A stretch of 64,000 bases of DNA from Megaera sp965229545 (GCA_965229545.1 OZ245887.1:496001-560000); one strand, 5' to 3'. Positions 26,758-36,541 are shown, numbered from the stretch's first letter. The notes: a model not told the origin generated them from the letters alone. Numbers and translations: made by a program.

Positions 26758-28125
26758 TCAGATTAACGTTTTAATTTTTTGCTTTATCATTTGTACTACT
26801 TTTAGCGATTTTATAGTACTCCAAACAGGAAGATAAATGCTGTAAGGATCACGAACCATATTAAAACAAGATTCTCTGTTTCTCTTTAGTTTCAGTTTTT
26901 TTATTAGTAATAAAAGTTTTTTATTTTTACGGCTTTTATAATCTCCTCCAACAAAATCTTCCCGTTCCAGATTACTTTTTTTGATATGTATTTCTTCCAA
27001 AATAACATCAAGCTGATTAATAAAAGTTTTATATGAATATTTAGGATTCAATACTATTTCCTTATAAGCATTAGTAATAATTTCAGCTACACGGATTTTA
27101 TTTTTAAGAAGTTTAACTACTTCAGACATATTACTATAGTCTTTTTTAAGAGGAACATAATGCCTCCAAGGCACTAAAATGTCAGAGTATTTTCCTTCAT
27201 AAAGAATACATAATGTTCTCAGGGCCATAGCTTCAAAAACCCTTGGAGAAATTTGCGCATACTGTATTTTATCTTCAAGTTCAGCAAAGTATTTTTCCTT
27301 TAGATATTTGTATTCCCTCATTGCAACATTTTCTGCTCCTCTAAAATATTTATCAAAAAAAGAAGGCGTTTTAAAAAGCTTTTCATAAACATTAACCATA
27401 ATAGAAATGTTATCTGTAAAATCAAAAACGCTGGCACCACTTTCAGTCCCTAATGTAGCTATAGAATTACTTAATAAATTTACCCATTTTATACCATATA
27501 AACGATCTTTTTCTTTATAACTAATGTTACAGCGCAACTTAAAAGGTTTAGCATTTTTTAAAAATTTAGAAACAATTTGCCATTTTTCTAATCCAAGCCT
27601 CCCGTACCAAATGGGGTATTTTCGTCCACGATAACTAACATCAAATTTACGTTCTACTAATGGAATTGTTGGATAGTGAGGGAGAGTAATAGGCACATAA
27701 CCAGTTAAAACATTTATGAACTTCACTTTTGGAAGCTTTTCTGAAGGATAGACTTGTTGTATTGATTCTTCTAGGACACATGTAAAAACAACATCAAATC
27801 CAACCGTAGCAATAAGATCAACTATCTTATCAACTGAATTATATTCATCTTGTAAAAAAATGCCTTTTGTTCCTCTAAATTTTTTTAATTTAAGACGAGT
27901 ATTTTCAGAAATATAATGATCATGTACTAAAAAAATAGAATAGTGGACTAGTATAACATCAAAATCATTAAAAGAAAACGTTTTATGACGAAAATCCCCA
28001 CCATTTTTTACAAGACAACTACATACTTTAATTTTATGCTTTGAATACAAACTAAAGGCGTTAATATGGTCAGTTACCATACCAGCCTCATAAGGTTGGT
28101 AATTACATAGAAGTAGAATATTCAT
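26758..28125 (-). CDS. CgeB-like glycosyltransferase, paralogue 2
   Basis: 455 residues, paralogous to 24499-25815. QDEYNSVDKIVDLIATVGFD parallels HDEYRRVKKVAETLNIIGVD. VSYRGRKYPIWYG, GTESGASVFDFTDN and ISPRVFEAMALRTLCILYEG are the shared motifs. A basic Lys/Arg-rich tail (about 395-425) could bind the membrane or a lipid-linked acceptor. It overlaps the ABC ATPase gene by 4 bp (stop/start), implying coupled translation with the exporter. Confidence 0.65.
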   Translation of the reverse strand: MNILLLCNYQPYEAGMVTDHINAFSLYSKHKIKVCSCLVKNGGDFRHKTFSFNDFDVILVHYSIFLVHDHYISENTRLKLKKFRGTKGIFLQDEYNSVDKIVDLIATVGFDVVFTCVLEESIQQVYPSEKLPKVKFINVLTGYVPITLPHYPTIPLVERKFDVSYRGRKYPIWYGRLGLEKWQIVSKFLKNAKPFKLRCNISYKEKDRLYGIKWVNLLSNSIATLGTESGASVFDFTDNISIMVNVYEKLFKTPSFFDKYFRGAENVAMREYKYLKEKYFAELEDKIQYAQISPRVFEAMALRTLCILYEGKYSDILVPWRHYVPLKKDYSNMSEVVKLLKNKIRVAEIITNAYKEIVLNPKYSYKTFINQLDVILEEIHIKKSNLEREDFVGGDYKSRKNKKLLLLIKKLKLKRNRESCFNMVRDPYSIYLPVWSTIKSLKVVQMIKQKIKTLI

Positions 28126-28862
28126 AGATTTACTTCTTTGTTATAAAAAGTAATTGCATCGTCAATAAGACCATGAAATACAATTTTACCTGATGACATT
28201 ACTAAGCCTGTTGTACAAAAATCACGTAAAGCCCATTCCGAATGAGAAGCTAAAACAAATACTTTTGTTTGGTTAGATAGGATTTTGAGGCGTTCACTTG
28301 CTTTTTTTAAAAAGCTTATATCTCCTACACCTATAACTTCATCAACAAGTAGAACATCCGACTGCAAAGAAGAAATCAAGCTAAAAACTAATCTAAGTCT
28401 CATACCTGCAGAATAAGTTTTGACTGGACGTGTTAATGAATCACCTAAGCTAGAAAAATACTCAATATCTGGAATTTTTGAACGTATTTCTGATCTTGAC
28501 AAACCTAGGGTTAATCCAGCAATATAAATATTTTCAATCCCATTTGCTTCTTCATCCATACCACAATATAAATCAAACATCGTGACTACTTTTCCATTAA
28601 GCTCTACACTACCGATTGTAGGTTGCAAAATACCTGCCATAACTCTCAAAAGAGTAGATTTCCCTGAACCATTGACGCCAATCAATCCCATTCGAGTACC
28701 TTCTTCTAATTTTAGGTTTATTGCAGAAAGAGCTTCAATAGAAACAGTTTTTCTTTCTTCTTTTTTGTTCTTTAAGAAAAAAGTTGCTAAGGCGGCAGAT
28801 CCAGAATAAGTACCTAATAAAGGGTATTTAAGAGTTACATTTTTTAAATGAAGAAAACTCAT
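28122..28862 (-). CDS. Polysaccharide ABC exporter, ATP-binding subunit (Wzt/KpsT type)
   Basis: 246 residues. Walker A GVNGSGKSTLLRVMAG (about 58-73), signature YSAGMRLRL and Walker B VLLVDEVIGVGD are typical of the O-antigen/teichoic acid exporter ATPases, which have a variant signature instead of LSGGQ. There is no C-terminal carbohydrate-binding domain as in long Wzt proteins. It pairs with the permease 3 bp upstream. Confidence 0.93.
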   Translation of the reverse strand: MSFLHLKNVTLKYPLLGTYSGSAALATFFLKNKKEERKTVSIEALSAINLKLEEGTRMGLIGVNGSGKSTLLRVMAGILQPTIGSVELNGKVVTMFDLYCGMDEEANGIENIYIAGLTLGLSRSEIRSKIPDIEYFSSLGDSLTRPVKTYSAGMRLRLVFSLISSLQSDVLLVDEVIGVGDISFLKKASERLKILSNQTKVFVLASHSEWALRDFCTTGLVMSSGKIVFHGLIDDAITFYNKEVNL

Positions 28863-28865
28863 AAC

Positions 28866-29636
28866 CTATAACCAAAAGTGAAGATCATTATAATACTTCT
28901 TAATACATAAGGAAGAAAGGATTGTAAACAATAGAAAAAAAACTATGCTAACAAACCAACTATTTACCGGAGGAATATAACCTAATATAGGAAGACGCAC
29001 AAGATTAAGAAGATGAGCAAAAGGGTTAAATTCCACAATGTACTTATGATCTACCAGTATATCAGAAAACCAAATGACCGGCGTCAGTAAAAATCCTAAA
29101 TTAATTAACACTATGATAATTTGATTTAGATCACGAAACCTGGTACATATAAAGGCGATAGGGATAGATAAAACATAAATAATACTAGCAGTTAAAAACA
29201 CTCCTGGAAAAACAAGAAATAACACGGGAGAAATAGGGAGTCCAAAAAACACGCCTATTAATAAAATTACGGTACAATTATGAAAAAAAATTACTAAATT
29301 ACGGAATAACACCCTTATTATAATTGAAGTTAAACGTATTTTGTAATTAACCAACACAAACTTATAAGAAGTAAAAGCTGAAGCAGCTTCAACTAAACTA
29401 GAGCTAATCCACAACCAAGTTATAAGACCTATAGCCATATATGGGATAAAATTTTGCACTTGGATTTTAAATAAAGACCCGTAAACAAGTCCGATTGCTC
29501 CAATATTAATAAAAGTTAACAGCACAATCCAGAATGGCCCTAATATAGTACGCCTATAACGACTAAGTATATCATACCATCCTAATTGAGCCCAACATTT
29601 CCACTCAACCATAGGAAAAAAACTATTTTTTATCAT
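28866..29636 (-). CDS. Polysaccharide ABC exporter, permease subunit (Wzm/TagG type)
   Basis: 256 residues with six predicted membrane helices. ARYRRTILGPFWIVL-like N-terminus (here LSRYRRTILGPFWIVL) and the C-terminal FNPFAHLLNLVRLPILGY are hallmarks of ABC-2 type O-antigen/capsule/teichoic-acid permeases. With the adjacent ATPase it moves a lipid-linked glycan across the inner membrane. It is the first gene of the 5-gene sub-block after a 484-bp gap, so it probably has its own promoter. Confidence 0.93.
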   Translation of the reverse strand: MIKNSFFPMVEWKCWAQLGWYDILSRYRRTILGPFWIVLLTFINIGAIGLVYGSLFKIQVQNFIPYMAIGLITWLWISSSLVEAASAFTSYKFVLVNYKIRLTSIIIRVLFRNLVIFFHNCTVILLIGVFFGLPISPVLFLVFPGVFLTASIIYVLSIPIAFICTRFRDLNQIIIVLINLGFLLTPVIWFSDILVDHKYIVEFNPFAHLLNLVRLPILGYIPPVNSWFVSIVFFLLFTILSSLCIKKYYNDLHFWL

Positions 29637-30120
29637 ATACTAATTACTCCTAGAAACTGACTTATAGAAAGTTTTATACATAATAGAATTTTTTATAATC
29701 ATAATTTAATAATTTGTTTAAGGCTTTTTCTAATAATAATCCCAGGAAATAGTTTTTTAGAGTTATTTTATATTGCTTATCACTTAAAAAAGTATACAGG
29801 CCTGAATTCAAATTATTTCTACATTTTATTCCTTGTATGTTTTTTATTTACAAAATTCTTTATACAGCATTTTTTTTTTTTTTCTAGATAAAAATCATGT
29901 AATTTTTAAATTTTGGCTACCAAGGAGTTATAAAACAGGGTGGAGTTATTTCTATCATTTCTTATTCCTCCGTCTTTTTGTTGCTAGTAAGAGTTCATCT
30001 TATCTTTTCCCTACACCTTTTAAAGACAAGAGGTTTAATGGTCCTAAGAGGATATAAAAGGCATAAAGGTTCATCTTTGCCGACTTACTACAACACTATA
30101 ATACAGGATTTTATTACCCC
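29637..30120. other. 484-bp intergenic region in the glycan locus
   Basis: No convincing gene. It contains a run of 14 T (29870-29883). On the minus strand short peptide-like pieces (GPLNLLSLKGVGKR) sit among stops, possibly debris of a lost gene. A promoter for the exporter genes is expected here, but no clear -35/-10 pair was found. Confidence 0.4.
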
Positions 30121-31524
30121 CTACAGTCGATTTACTACACGCCCAAAACTTTGAAGTAAATGATCATGTATCTTATCTGAAGAATTTATGTTATCAATTC
30201 CTAAAAGAGAGGAGACTTTTTCCAATCGAAAGCCTTTCATTATATCCTCGTTTTGATATATAATTTGTTGAATAAATTTTCTGATTGACTCAATTCCCCG
30301 CCCTTGGTAATGTAGCTCTACAATATCCTCACCTATATCACTAAAACTTTTTCTATCTTCACGTGATAAAAATAATAATGGGTTTCCTGTGGGTAAATAT
30401 TCTGCTAAAAATGATACACTATCTGTTATCATAGCAGAAGACCCAAGGAAGAGATCGCAATAATCACCATGGTTATAGATAGAAACATTTTCTAATTTAT
30501 TTAATAATTGCAAATATTGCGAATAGCTATTCGAGTCCATGAAAGTGGTTTTTTCAAGAGCATAAAGAAGGTTAGGATGTGGTTTAAAAATAAAATCAAT
30601 GTCTGGAAAGGAACGAAAAAGTTCCAACATATCCATGCATATCTGATCAAAAGTTCCGAGGTTAAGCTGAGGATAACATAGACCTATCGTCCAATGTGGA
30701 GCCCATATTACAATAGGACGTTTTGGTTTATCACATTTTATTTTTTTGGCATCTAAAAGATCAAATTTAGGATAACCAGACAAGATTACATTACTACTAT
30801 ATCTTACAGAATATTTTTGATAAAGCTCTACCTCACGAGTAGTACTAGCATAAATGGTCCAAGCACTATGATGGAAATCTTGAGAAAACTGATAATTTTC
30901 TTCATTTACAAGTAAAAAACCGTAAGATAAATAACATGTTCGGCAATATGTACTAACATATTCTATTTTATAAATATCAGGAAATGCTGTACTACCTAGA
31001 GTATAAAAAACGACATCAGCATCTTGAGGAGTAATTGGAGGGAAATACCCCTTTTCATCAAATCCTACTACCTCGGCTGCAATACCTCTACTTAAAAAGA
31101 AATCTACTATTTCAACGTATGTCTTATCAGGTTGAACATCCACACGTTTAAAAGCAATAACCTTAGTTTTAAATTCAGGATTTGAAGATAATTTATAATA
31201 AATCGGTTGAAAAACATCCCATAATGCAGTGTCCGCGACCATAAATACAACTTGGATTGGTTTTCCAATATTATTTGTTTGTGTATAAAATCTATCAAGT
31301 AATTTTTGATTTCCTTCCCATATGTTATATTTTTGGCGATTAATAGCTTGTTGATTAAAGTTAAAATATGAATAATTATCGTTTATTACTTTGTCAAGAT
31401 CTTGTCTAATAGTTGATAGTGTATTTACATCCATGCACCCCTCTTCCTTCTGTATTTTGCTTTTTCCAATAAGCATTGTTAGTAAAGTTTTCATTGCCTG
31501 GCACTCTCTTCTAATACAATTCAT
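30121..31524 (-). CDS. CDP-glycerol glycerophosphotransferase-like protein (TagB/TagF family)
   Basis: Up to 467 residues. The C-terminal half carries IVIWAPHWT, FIFKPHPNL and the DLFLGSSAMITDSVSFLAEY motif, the catalytic His and CDP-ligand features of the TagF-like family that moves glycerol- or ribitol-phosphate-like groups from CDP-activated donors. Start is uncertain: MNCIRR at 31524 overlaps the previous gene by 14 bp, while MKTLLT (31491) or MDVNTL (31434) are alternatives. The neighbouring LicC-like nucleotidyltransferase could make its CDP donor. The transferred group is unknown. Confidence 0.8.
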   Translation of the reverse strand: MNCIRRECQAMKTLLTMLIGKSKIQKEEGCMDVNTLSTIRQDLDKVINDNYSYFNFNQQAINRQKYNIWEGNQKLLDRFYTQTNNIGKPIQVVFMVADTALWDVFQPIYYKLSSNPEFKTKVIAFKRVDVQPDKTYVEIVDFFLSRGIAAEVVGFDEKGYFPPITPQDADVVFYTLGSTAFPDIYKIEYVSTYCRTCYLSYGFLLVNEENYQFSQDFHHSAWTIYASTTREVELYQKYSVRYSSNVILSGYPKFDLLDAKKIKCDKPKRPIVIWAPHWTIGLCYPQLNLGTFDQICMDMLELFRSFPDIDFIFKPHPNLLYALEKTTFMDSNSYSQYLQLLNKLENVSIYNHGDYCDLFLGSSAMITDSVSFLAEYLPTGNPLLFLSREDRKSFSDIGEDIVELHYQGRGIESIRKFIQQIIYQNEDIMKGFRLEKVSSLLGIDNINSSDKIHDHLLQSFGRVVNRL

Positions 31525-32164
31525 CCTTTAACATTTTAATAGCCAAGGCATAATCATAAGGGGTATCAATTTCATAAACTTCTAATCTATAAGCTTTTAT
31601 TGGTAAATTTTTTTCTAAAATTTTATATATATATCCCTGATAACTATCCTCAATTTTTAAATTATAAAAATATGCTAAACCGCACCATTCATAGGCAGTT
31701 GTATAATTAGTAGAAAATCTACCTACATATCCATTTTTTACCTCTACAAACACCGGTTCTTCTGTTTTTGTTTTAGTTATCCCTACAATATTATCCTGAG
31801 ATTCTGTACATTTTTTAACAAATCTTGCAAAATCATTTTTATTAATTATAACGTCCCCATCTAAAAGGAAAAATGGTTGAGCTAAATGTTTCGTTGCAAG
31901 CGCTGCACTAAAAATATTACTAGTGGTATTATATTGGCTATTACGCACAAAAACGACATCTTTTCTAATCTTGCTTACGTAATCAATTACTTCTTCTTCT
32001 TTAAAACCTACAACTATTCTAATATCGTTAAAATTTCTTAATAACTCTAACTGATAATCAATTATTTTCTTGTTATGAACCTCAACTAGACACTTAGGCT
32101 GATTCATCCCAAGCCTACTTCCCATCCCAGCAGCAAGAATTATAGCATTTTTAGCAGATTGCAT
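31511..32164 (-). CDS. LicC-like sugar/choline-phosphate nucleotidyltransferase
   Basis: 217 residues. The NTP-transferase signature AIILAAGMGSRLGMNQPKCL (about 8-27) and FLLDGDVIINKNDF (metal-binding Asp pair) are clear. The short length and motifs fit LicC/GlmU-N-type CTP or UTP transferases that activate phosphocholine or another small phospho-alcohol. It overlaps the phosphatase gene by 25 bp and the transferase gene by 14 bp, so the three form a tight unit that probably makes and uses one activated group. Confidence 0.8.
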   Translation of the reverse strand: MQSAKNAIILAAGMGSRLGMNQPKCLVEVHNKKIIDYQLELLRNFNDIRIVVGFKEEEVIDYVSKIRKDVVFVRNSQYNTTSNIFSAALATKHLAQPFFLLDGDVIINKNDFARFVKKCTESQDNIVGITKTKTEEPVFVEVKNGYVGRFSTNYTTAYEWCGLAYFYNLKIEDSYQGYIYKILEKNLPIKAYRLEVYEIDTPYDYALAIKMLKDELY

Positions 32165-32742
32165 AGGCTTTTTTCATTATAAATTACATAATCAGACAGC
32201 TTTATTAAAGACAGCACTGGTTGATGAACTCCTCCAAAGGCAATTTTAATATCCGCTACTTCAAACATTTGGACATCATTCATCCCATCACCTATTGCCA
32301 CAATACGCCCATATCCTTTATTTCTTAGATCCTTTATTGCTTCAGCTTTGCTAAAGGAAGTCTTTAGCCCCATTAATTTATCACCACTATACTCAGCTTT
32401 AGTAGAATAAAAATTACACCCTATTTTTTTTATTAACTTTTCTATCCATATGTCTAGGTTTCCGGTCACTATATAACAATTTCCTAGGTTGGCTTGAATA
32501 AAATTAATGATCTGAGTTTGAAGTGGTACATTTTCGACTATATTTTGTACTTTGTGAATAGGTATATCCGCTAACAAACGTATTCGCAGACGGAAAGATT
32601 GATCAAAAGGCAAAAACCCATTTATTGTTGCCTGAGTTAATATAGACATTTCCGGCTCTATACCTAACTCCCTAGCTAATAATGGCAACACTTCAAGTTT
32701 TGTTATTGTCCCATCCATATCAAAACAGAATGCTGTTTTCAT
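32140..32742 (-). CDS. HAD-superfamily phosphatase (SerB-like)
   Basis: 200 residues. HAD motif I is FDMDGTITKLE (DxDGT), motif II YIVTGNLD (Thr), motif III the Lys in KAEAIKDL, motif IV VAIGDGMNDVQMFE. The cap matches phosphoserine-phosphatase-like enzymes. In this context it more likely dephosphorylates a small intermediate of the phospho-alcohol or sugar branch than phosphoserine, but the substrate is not determined. Confidence 0.85.
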   Translation of the reverse strand: MKTAFCFDMDGTITKLEVLPLLARELGIEPEMSILTQATINGFLPFDQSFRLRIRLLADIPIHKVQNIVENVPLQTQIINFIQANLGNCYIVTGNLDIWIEKLIKKIGCNFYSTKAEYSGDKLMGLKTSFSKAEAIKDLRNKGYGRIVAIGDGMNDVQMFEVADIKIAFGGVHQPVLSLIKLSDYVIYNEKSLCNLLKML

Positions 32743-33483
32743 TTATTCTCTCTTTAATATGTAAAGTTTCTGCCTAGTCTCTTTATTATTTGCTAAAACT
32801 TCTGGAAATAATAATTCTTTAGATAAATAAAGCCCGATAGATTCGAATATTTTTAATAAATCCTTATATTCTTGATCGGTTCTATATATAGCACTATAAT
32901 TATCCTCTAGCGTCTCCGAATAAAAATCATCTAGTGTCAGCCTTGTTTCTAATAAAGAAATTGACTCCCTTAAATAAACCTGTAATATCTGCGTTTTATC
33001 AAAAAAGTCTAAAAGGTGAGTAAAAAGGTTTTGAACAATTGAATCGTTCAAATATATTAAAACCCCCACAATAAAAACTATATTAAATTTTTTGCCTCGA
33101 ATTGGTTCATAATTCTGAAAATTAGCTATATCTAAGTTGTAAAAAGAAAAATTTTCATTTTCTTGAAAGGTTTGCTGAGCTATTTCAATAAATTCTTCAG
33201 CAAAATCTAACCCACAATAATTTAAGCTATTAGGTATTATTGCAGCAATTCTTCCAGCACCACATCCAATATCTAGAATGTTAGAGGTGCCCTCTAACAA
33301 TATATTATCTAAAATAACCTTTTTTTCAAATTCATTTCTTTGTATAGGCAAATCAGAACTTTTAGGTTGCAACATTATTGCGTGTAAATGGCTATCAGGA
33401 ATCTTTGCCCTAGTATTATAAAAACTCTTAACACTTCGAGAGTTAATTTCTTTTTTTAAACCATATATTCTCTTATTATTCAT
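32743..33483 (-). CDS. SAM-dependent methyltransferase
   Basis: 246 residues of the class I Rossmann methyltransferase type. Motif I is ILDIGCGAGRIAAI (about 70-83), followed by GLDFAEEFIEIA (acidic residue binding the SAM ribose) and IVFIVGVLIYL. It overlaps the next methyltransferase gene upstream by 8 bp. It probably methylates a sugar or the terminal residue of the glycan, as a chain-end cap. The target is unknown. Confidence 0.8.
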   Translation of the reverse strand: MNNKRIYGLKKEINSRSVKSFYNTRAKIPDSHLHAIMLQPKSSDLPIQRNEFEKKVILDNILLEGTSNILDIGCGAGRIAAIIPNSLNYCGLDFAEEFIEIAQQTFQENENFSFYNLDIANFQNYEPIRGKKFNIVFIVGVLIYLNDSIVQNLFTHLLDFFDKTQILQVYLRESISLLETRLTLDDFYSETLEDNYSAIYRTDQEYKDLLKIFESIGLYLSKELLFPEVLANNKETRQKLYILKRE

Positions 33484-34153
33484 ACTTAATTTTTTTTAAA
33501 ATCTTAAATCCGCTAAAATACCCTGTATCACTTACTTTATCAGATAAATTCCCTTCATAAAGCAATTTAAAGCCTTCATTGACAAATAGACTGGTATAAT
33601 AGCATTCTTGACGGTATATAGCAACGTAATTTCCTTGTACAAACGATTGAGTAACCTTTTTGTTAAGGCTATCTCTCACAAAAAGGATTCCATCCGGTTT
33701 TAATTTTAAACTAATTTGTTTAATTACCTTTTTCATTACAGAATCTTTTAAAACACATGTGAATAATCCCATGCACATCACCGAATCATATAGGATATTC
33801 GTGTCAATTACCTTGTCTACCTCACCAACGTTGAAGATAATATTGTTGATATTATTAACTTTCTGAGTTTCCTGAGCAATATGAATGAGTTTTTCTGATA
33901 TATCTATAGCATCAACATGGCAAACTAAAGGAGCTATTTCAAAGCTAAGCCACCCATCACCACACCCTAAATCTAAAACTGAAGAATCTTTTTGTAAAAG
34001 CGGGATAAAAAATTCCCTCACAGCTTTTATTTGGTTGTTATATATCTCTACAGAAATATCTTTAAGTGGCCACTTATCACAATTTCTCCAATAGTTTTTT
34101 GCTTTATTTGCTAAAAAAATCTCTTGAATTTTGTGTTTAATTAATCGAAACAT
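33476..34153 (-). CDS. SAM-dependent methyltransferase
   Basis: 225 residues. Motif I VLDLGCGDGWLSFEI (about 60-74), VDAIDISEKLIHIA and SVMCMGLFTCVL. It belongs to the Methyltransf_11/25 type and is similar in layout to its neighbour at 32743-33483 (shared NYVAIYRQE/NYSAIYRTD motif near the C-terminus), suggesting old duplication. Substrate unknown. Confidence 0.8.
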   Translation of the reverse strand: MFRLIKHKIQEIFLANKAKNYWRNCDKWPLKDISVEIYNNQIKAVREFFIPLLQKDSSVLDLGCGDGWLSFEIAPLVCHVDAIDISEKLIHIAQETQKVNNINNIIFNVGEVDKVIDTNILYDSVMCMGLFTCVLKDSVMKKVIKQISLKLKPDGILFVRDSLNKKVTQSFVQGNYVAIYRQECYYTSLFVNEGFKLLYEGNLSDKVSDTGYFSGFKILKKIKYE

Positions 34154-34257
34154 TATTACTTATATTACGAAAATTACTTTTTAAAATTTATTTGTTAACT
34201 GTTTATACAACCATTAATATGCTGGTTACCATATCGTTAATACATTACCTAATGAGC

Positions 34258-35352
34258 TTATAATCCTAATTCGATTATTTTATTAACGATTTTCATGCCT
34301 GCATCTCCTGAACCGTATACTTTACCCTCAAAACTAGATAGATTAACCACCGGGTTTGATGCATGTTCAATAATTTTTTCTACTGATACCCCAACAATTA
34401 CATTCGCTCCAGATTCTACAGTTTCTAACCATTCTGTTTCTTCTCTAATCGTTACACAAGGAACCTTTAAGAAGTACGCCTCTTTTTGCATTCCCCCAGA
34501 ATCAGTAATTATAGCCCGTGCGTTCTTTTGTAACCATAACATTTCTTGATAAGATAATGGATCAGTAGTTATAACATTATCCAAATAATGACTAAAACCG
34601 TATTCCTTAATTAGTTTTTTAGTGCGGGGATGTACAGGAAAAATTACAGCAATTTCTTTAGCAAGTTTCTGCAAAGCAGTTAATATATTTTCCAATCTAT
34701 GTTTATTATCAGTATTTTCTGCTCTATGACAGGTCACCAAAACATACGGCTTTTTTCCACCTAAAAAATTATCATAAAAAATCTTATCGTTTTTACTATC
34801 CATTCTATTGCTATAAAATAGAAGTGCATCATACATTACATCTCCTACATTATAAACTTTCCCTGTTATTCCCTCTGCTTTTAAATTTTGTACAGCAACC
34901 TCACTAGTACAAAAATGTATTTCAGAAATTCTATCTACTAATACCCTGTTTATTTCCTCCGGCATTTTTATGTTAAATGAGCGCAAACCTGATTCAACGT
35001 GTATTATAGGTACGTGTAATTTAGCGGCAGCTATTGCGCCAGCAAGCGTAGAATTTGTATCTCCATATACTAGCACCCAATCTGGTTTCTCAATTAATAT
35101 AATTTCTTCTATACCTATTAACATTTCCGCGGTCATTTTACCATGTGAACCACCAGAAACGTTTAAATTATAATCTGGTTTAGGAATTTCAAGCTGGTCA
35201 AAGAAAATCTGGGACATATTTTTATCAAAATGCTGTCCGGTATGTACAATAACCTCCTTTAAAAGGCTATTATTTAACACTTTTATTGCGTTTGAGACCA
35301 CAGCTGCTTTAATAAATTGTGGCCTGGCACCAATAACAGTTATTATTTTCAT
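34258..35352 (-). CDS. wbpI: UDP-GlcNAc 2-epimerase family (WecB/WbpI)
   Basis: 364 residues. IGARPQFIKAAVV, HTGQHFDKNMS, HVESGLRSFN, EEINRVLVDRISE and VTCHRAENTDN are the family motifs. By sequence alone it could be WecB (UDP-GlcNAc to UDP-ManNAc). Because the adjacent genes supply all other Wbp steps, WbpI is more likely: 2-epimerisation of UDP-2,3-diacetamido-glucuronic acid to the mannuronic form. It is 4 bp from the aminotransferase gene. Confidence 0.85.
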   Translation of the reverse strand: MKIITVIGARPQFIKAAVVSNAIKVLNNSLLKEVIVHTGQHFDKNMSQIFFDQLEIPKPDYNLNVSGGSHGKMTAEMLIGIEEIILIEKPDWVLVYGDTNSTLAGAIAAAKLHVPIIHVESGLRSFNIKMPEEINRVLVDRISEIHFCTSEVAVQNLKAEGITGKVYNVGDVMYDALLFYSNRMDSKNDKIFYDNFLGGKKPYVLVTCHRAENTDNKHRLENILTALQKLAKEIAVIFPVHPRTKKLIKEYGFSHYLDNVITTDPLSYQEMLWLQKNARAIITDSGGMQKEAYFLKVPCVTIREETEWLETVESGANVIVGVSVEKIIEHASNPVVNLSSFEGKVYGSGDAGMKIVNKIIELGL

Positions 35353-35356
35353 AGTT

Positions 35357-36541
35357 TTATTTGCTTAAATTTAAAATAACCTCATTTAACCTATCTACAA
35401 TATACTGTTGATGTGCTTCACTAAGATAAGGATACATAGGAATACTTAAAACATTTTCAGCTAAATGCTCGCATACTTTTAGACCACCTTTTTCAGCTAT
35501 AGGATAGCGGTTATACGCTTTTTGTAAGTGCAAAGGTTTGATGTAATAAACAGAAGTTGGGATACCTACTTCTTTACACTTCAACATTAACTCAGATCTA
35601 TCAATATTTTCTGGAAGGACCATCGTGTATTGTGCCCAAACAGAAGTTGCGCCTTCAATAACTTGAGGCTTTTTTAGTACATCAGTAATATTATCAGTGT
35701 AGTATTTAGCTATTTTTTGCCTCGAAGTAATTTCCTCCTCAAATATTTTAAGCTTTTCAATAAGGATAGCAGCTTGGATAGTATCCAAACGACCATTTAT
35801 TCCTATCATCACGTTATCATATTTGTCTGATCCTTTCCCATGTATCTTTAAGCTTCTTAGTTTAGTAGCTATTTCATCATTATTAGTAAATACCGCTCCT
35901 CCATCTCCATAACACCCAAGTGGTTTAGCAGGAAAAAAGCTAGTAGTAGTTATATCTCCGATATTTCCTACTCTACGGCTTTTATAATAAGCCCCAAAAG
36001 CTTGGGCTCCATCTGCCATAACCCAAAGTTTATGCTCTTTAGCTACAGCTGTGATGCTATCATAATCAGCAGGTTGCCCGAACAAGTCTACTGGAATAAT
36101 ACACACTGGCCTTAGTCCAAGATTTTTTGAAAGTTCTATACCTTTATTCAAACTTTCAACACTTATATTGTAAGTTTCTGGCAGAACATCAATAAAAATT
36201 GGAGTAGCACCAACTAAAGCTACTACTTCAGCGGTAGAAGCAAAAGTAAAGCTAGGGGCAAAAACCGCATCACCTGGACCTACTCCCATTGCCATTAAGC
36301 CTAGGGCTAAAGCATCAGTACCATCAGAACAAGTAATTGAATGTTTAACCCCGCAAAAAGAGGAAAGGTTTTTCTCAAGTTCTGTTACTTCAGGGCCCAT
36401 TATATATGTCCCATGATCTAAAACTCTTTTTATAGCTTCTTCTATTTGAAGTCTAATTTTTTTCTGTTGTTCCTGAAGATCAATAAAATTGATTATAGGT
36501 ATTTCAACAACATTTTCAGATAAATTATGCTTTGACCACAT
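35357..36541 (-). CDS. wbpE: DegT/DnrJ/EryC1/StrS sugar aminotransferase (WbpE-like)
   Basis: About 394 residues from the ATG at 36541 (MWSKHNLSEN), or 405 from 36574, which overlaps the next gene by 50 bp. PLP-dependent: SDGTDALALGLMA phosphate loop, ADGAQAFGA with the ring-stacking Asp, and FFPAKPLGCYGDGG with the Schiff-base Lys. In the Wbp pathway it puts an amino group on C3 of the 3-keto sugar using glutamate. Confidence 0.92.
   Translation of the reverse strand: MWSKHNLSENVVEIPIINFIDLQEQQKKIRLQIEEAIKRVLDHGTYIMGPEVTELEKNLSSFCGVKHSITCSDGTDALALGLMAMGVGPGDAVFAPSFTFASTAEVVALVGATPIFIDVLPETYNISVESLNKGIELSKNLGLRPVCIIPVDLFGQPADYDSITAVAKEHKLWVMADGAQAFGAYYKSRRVGNIGDITTTSFFPAKPLGCYGDGGAVFTNNDEIATKLRSLKIHGKGSDKYDNVMIGINGRLDTIQAAILIEKLKIFEEEITSRQKIAKYYTDNITDVLKKPQVIEGATSVWAQYTMVLPENIDRSELMLKCKEVGIPTSVYYIKPLHLQKAYNRYPIAEKGGLKVCEHLAENVLSIPMYPYLSEAHQQYIVDRLNEVILNLSK

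Noticed and set aside
29833..30057. 74-codon plus-strand frame in the exporter gap
   Set aside because: It is built largely from the T-run (FFFFF) and has no ribosome-binding site or recognisable family.
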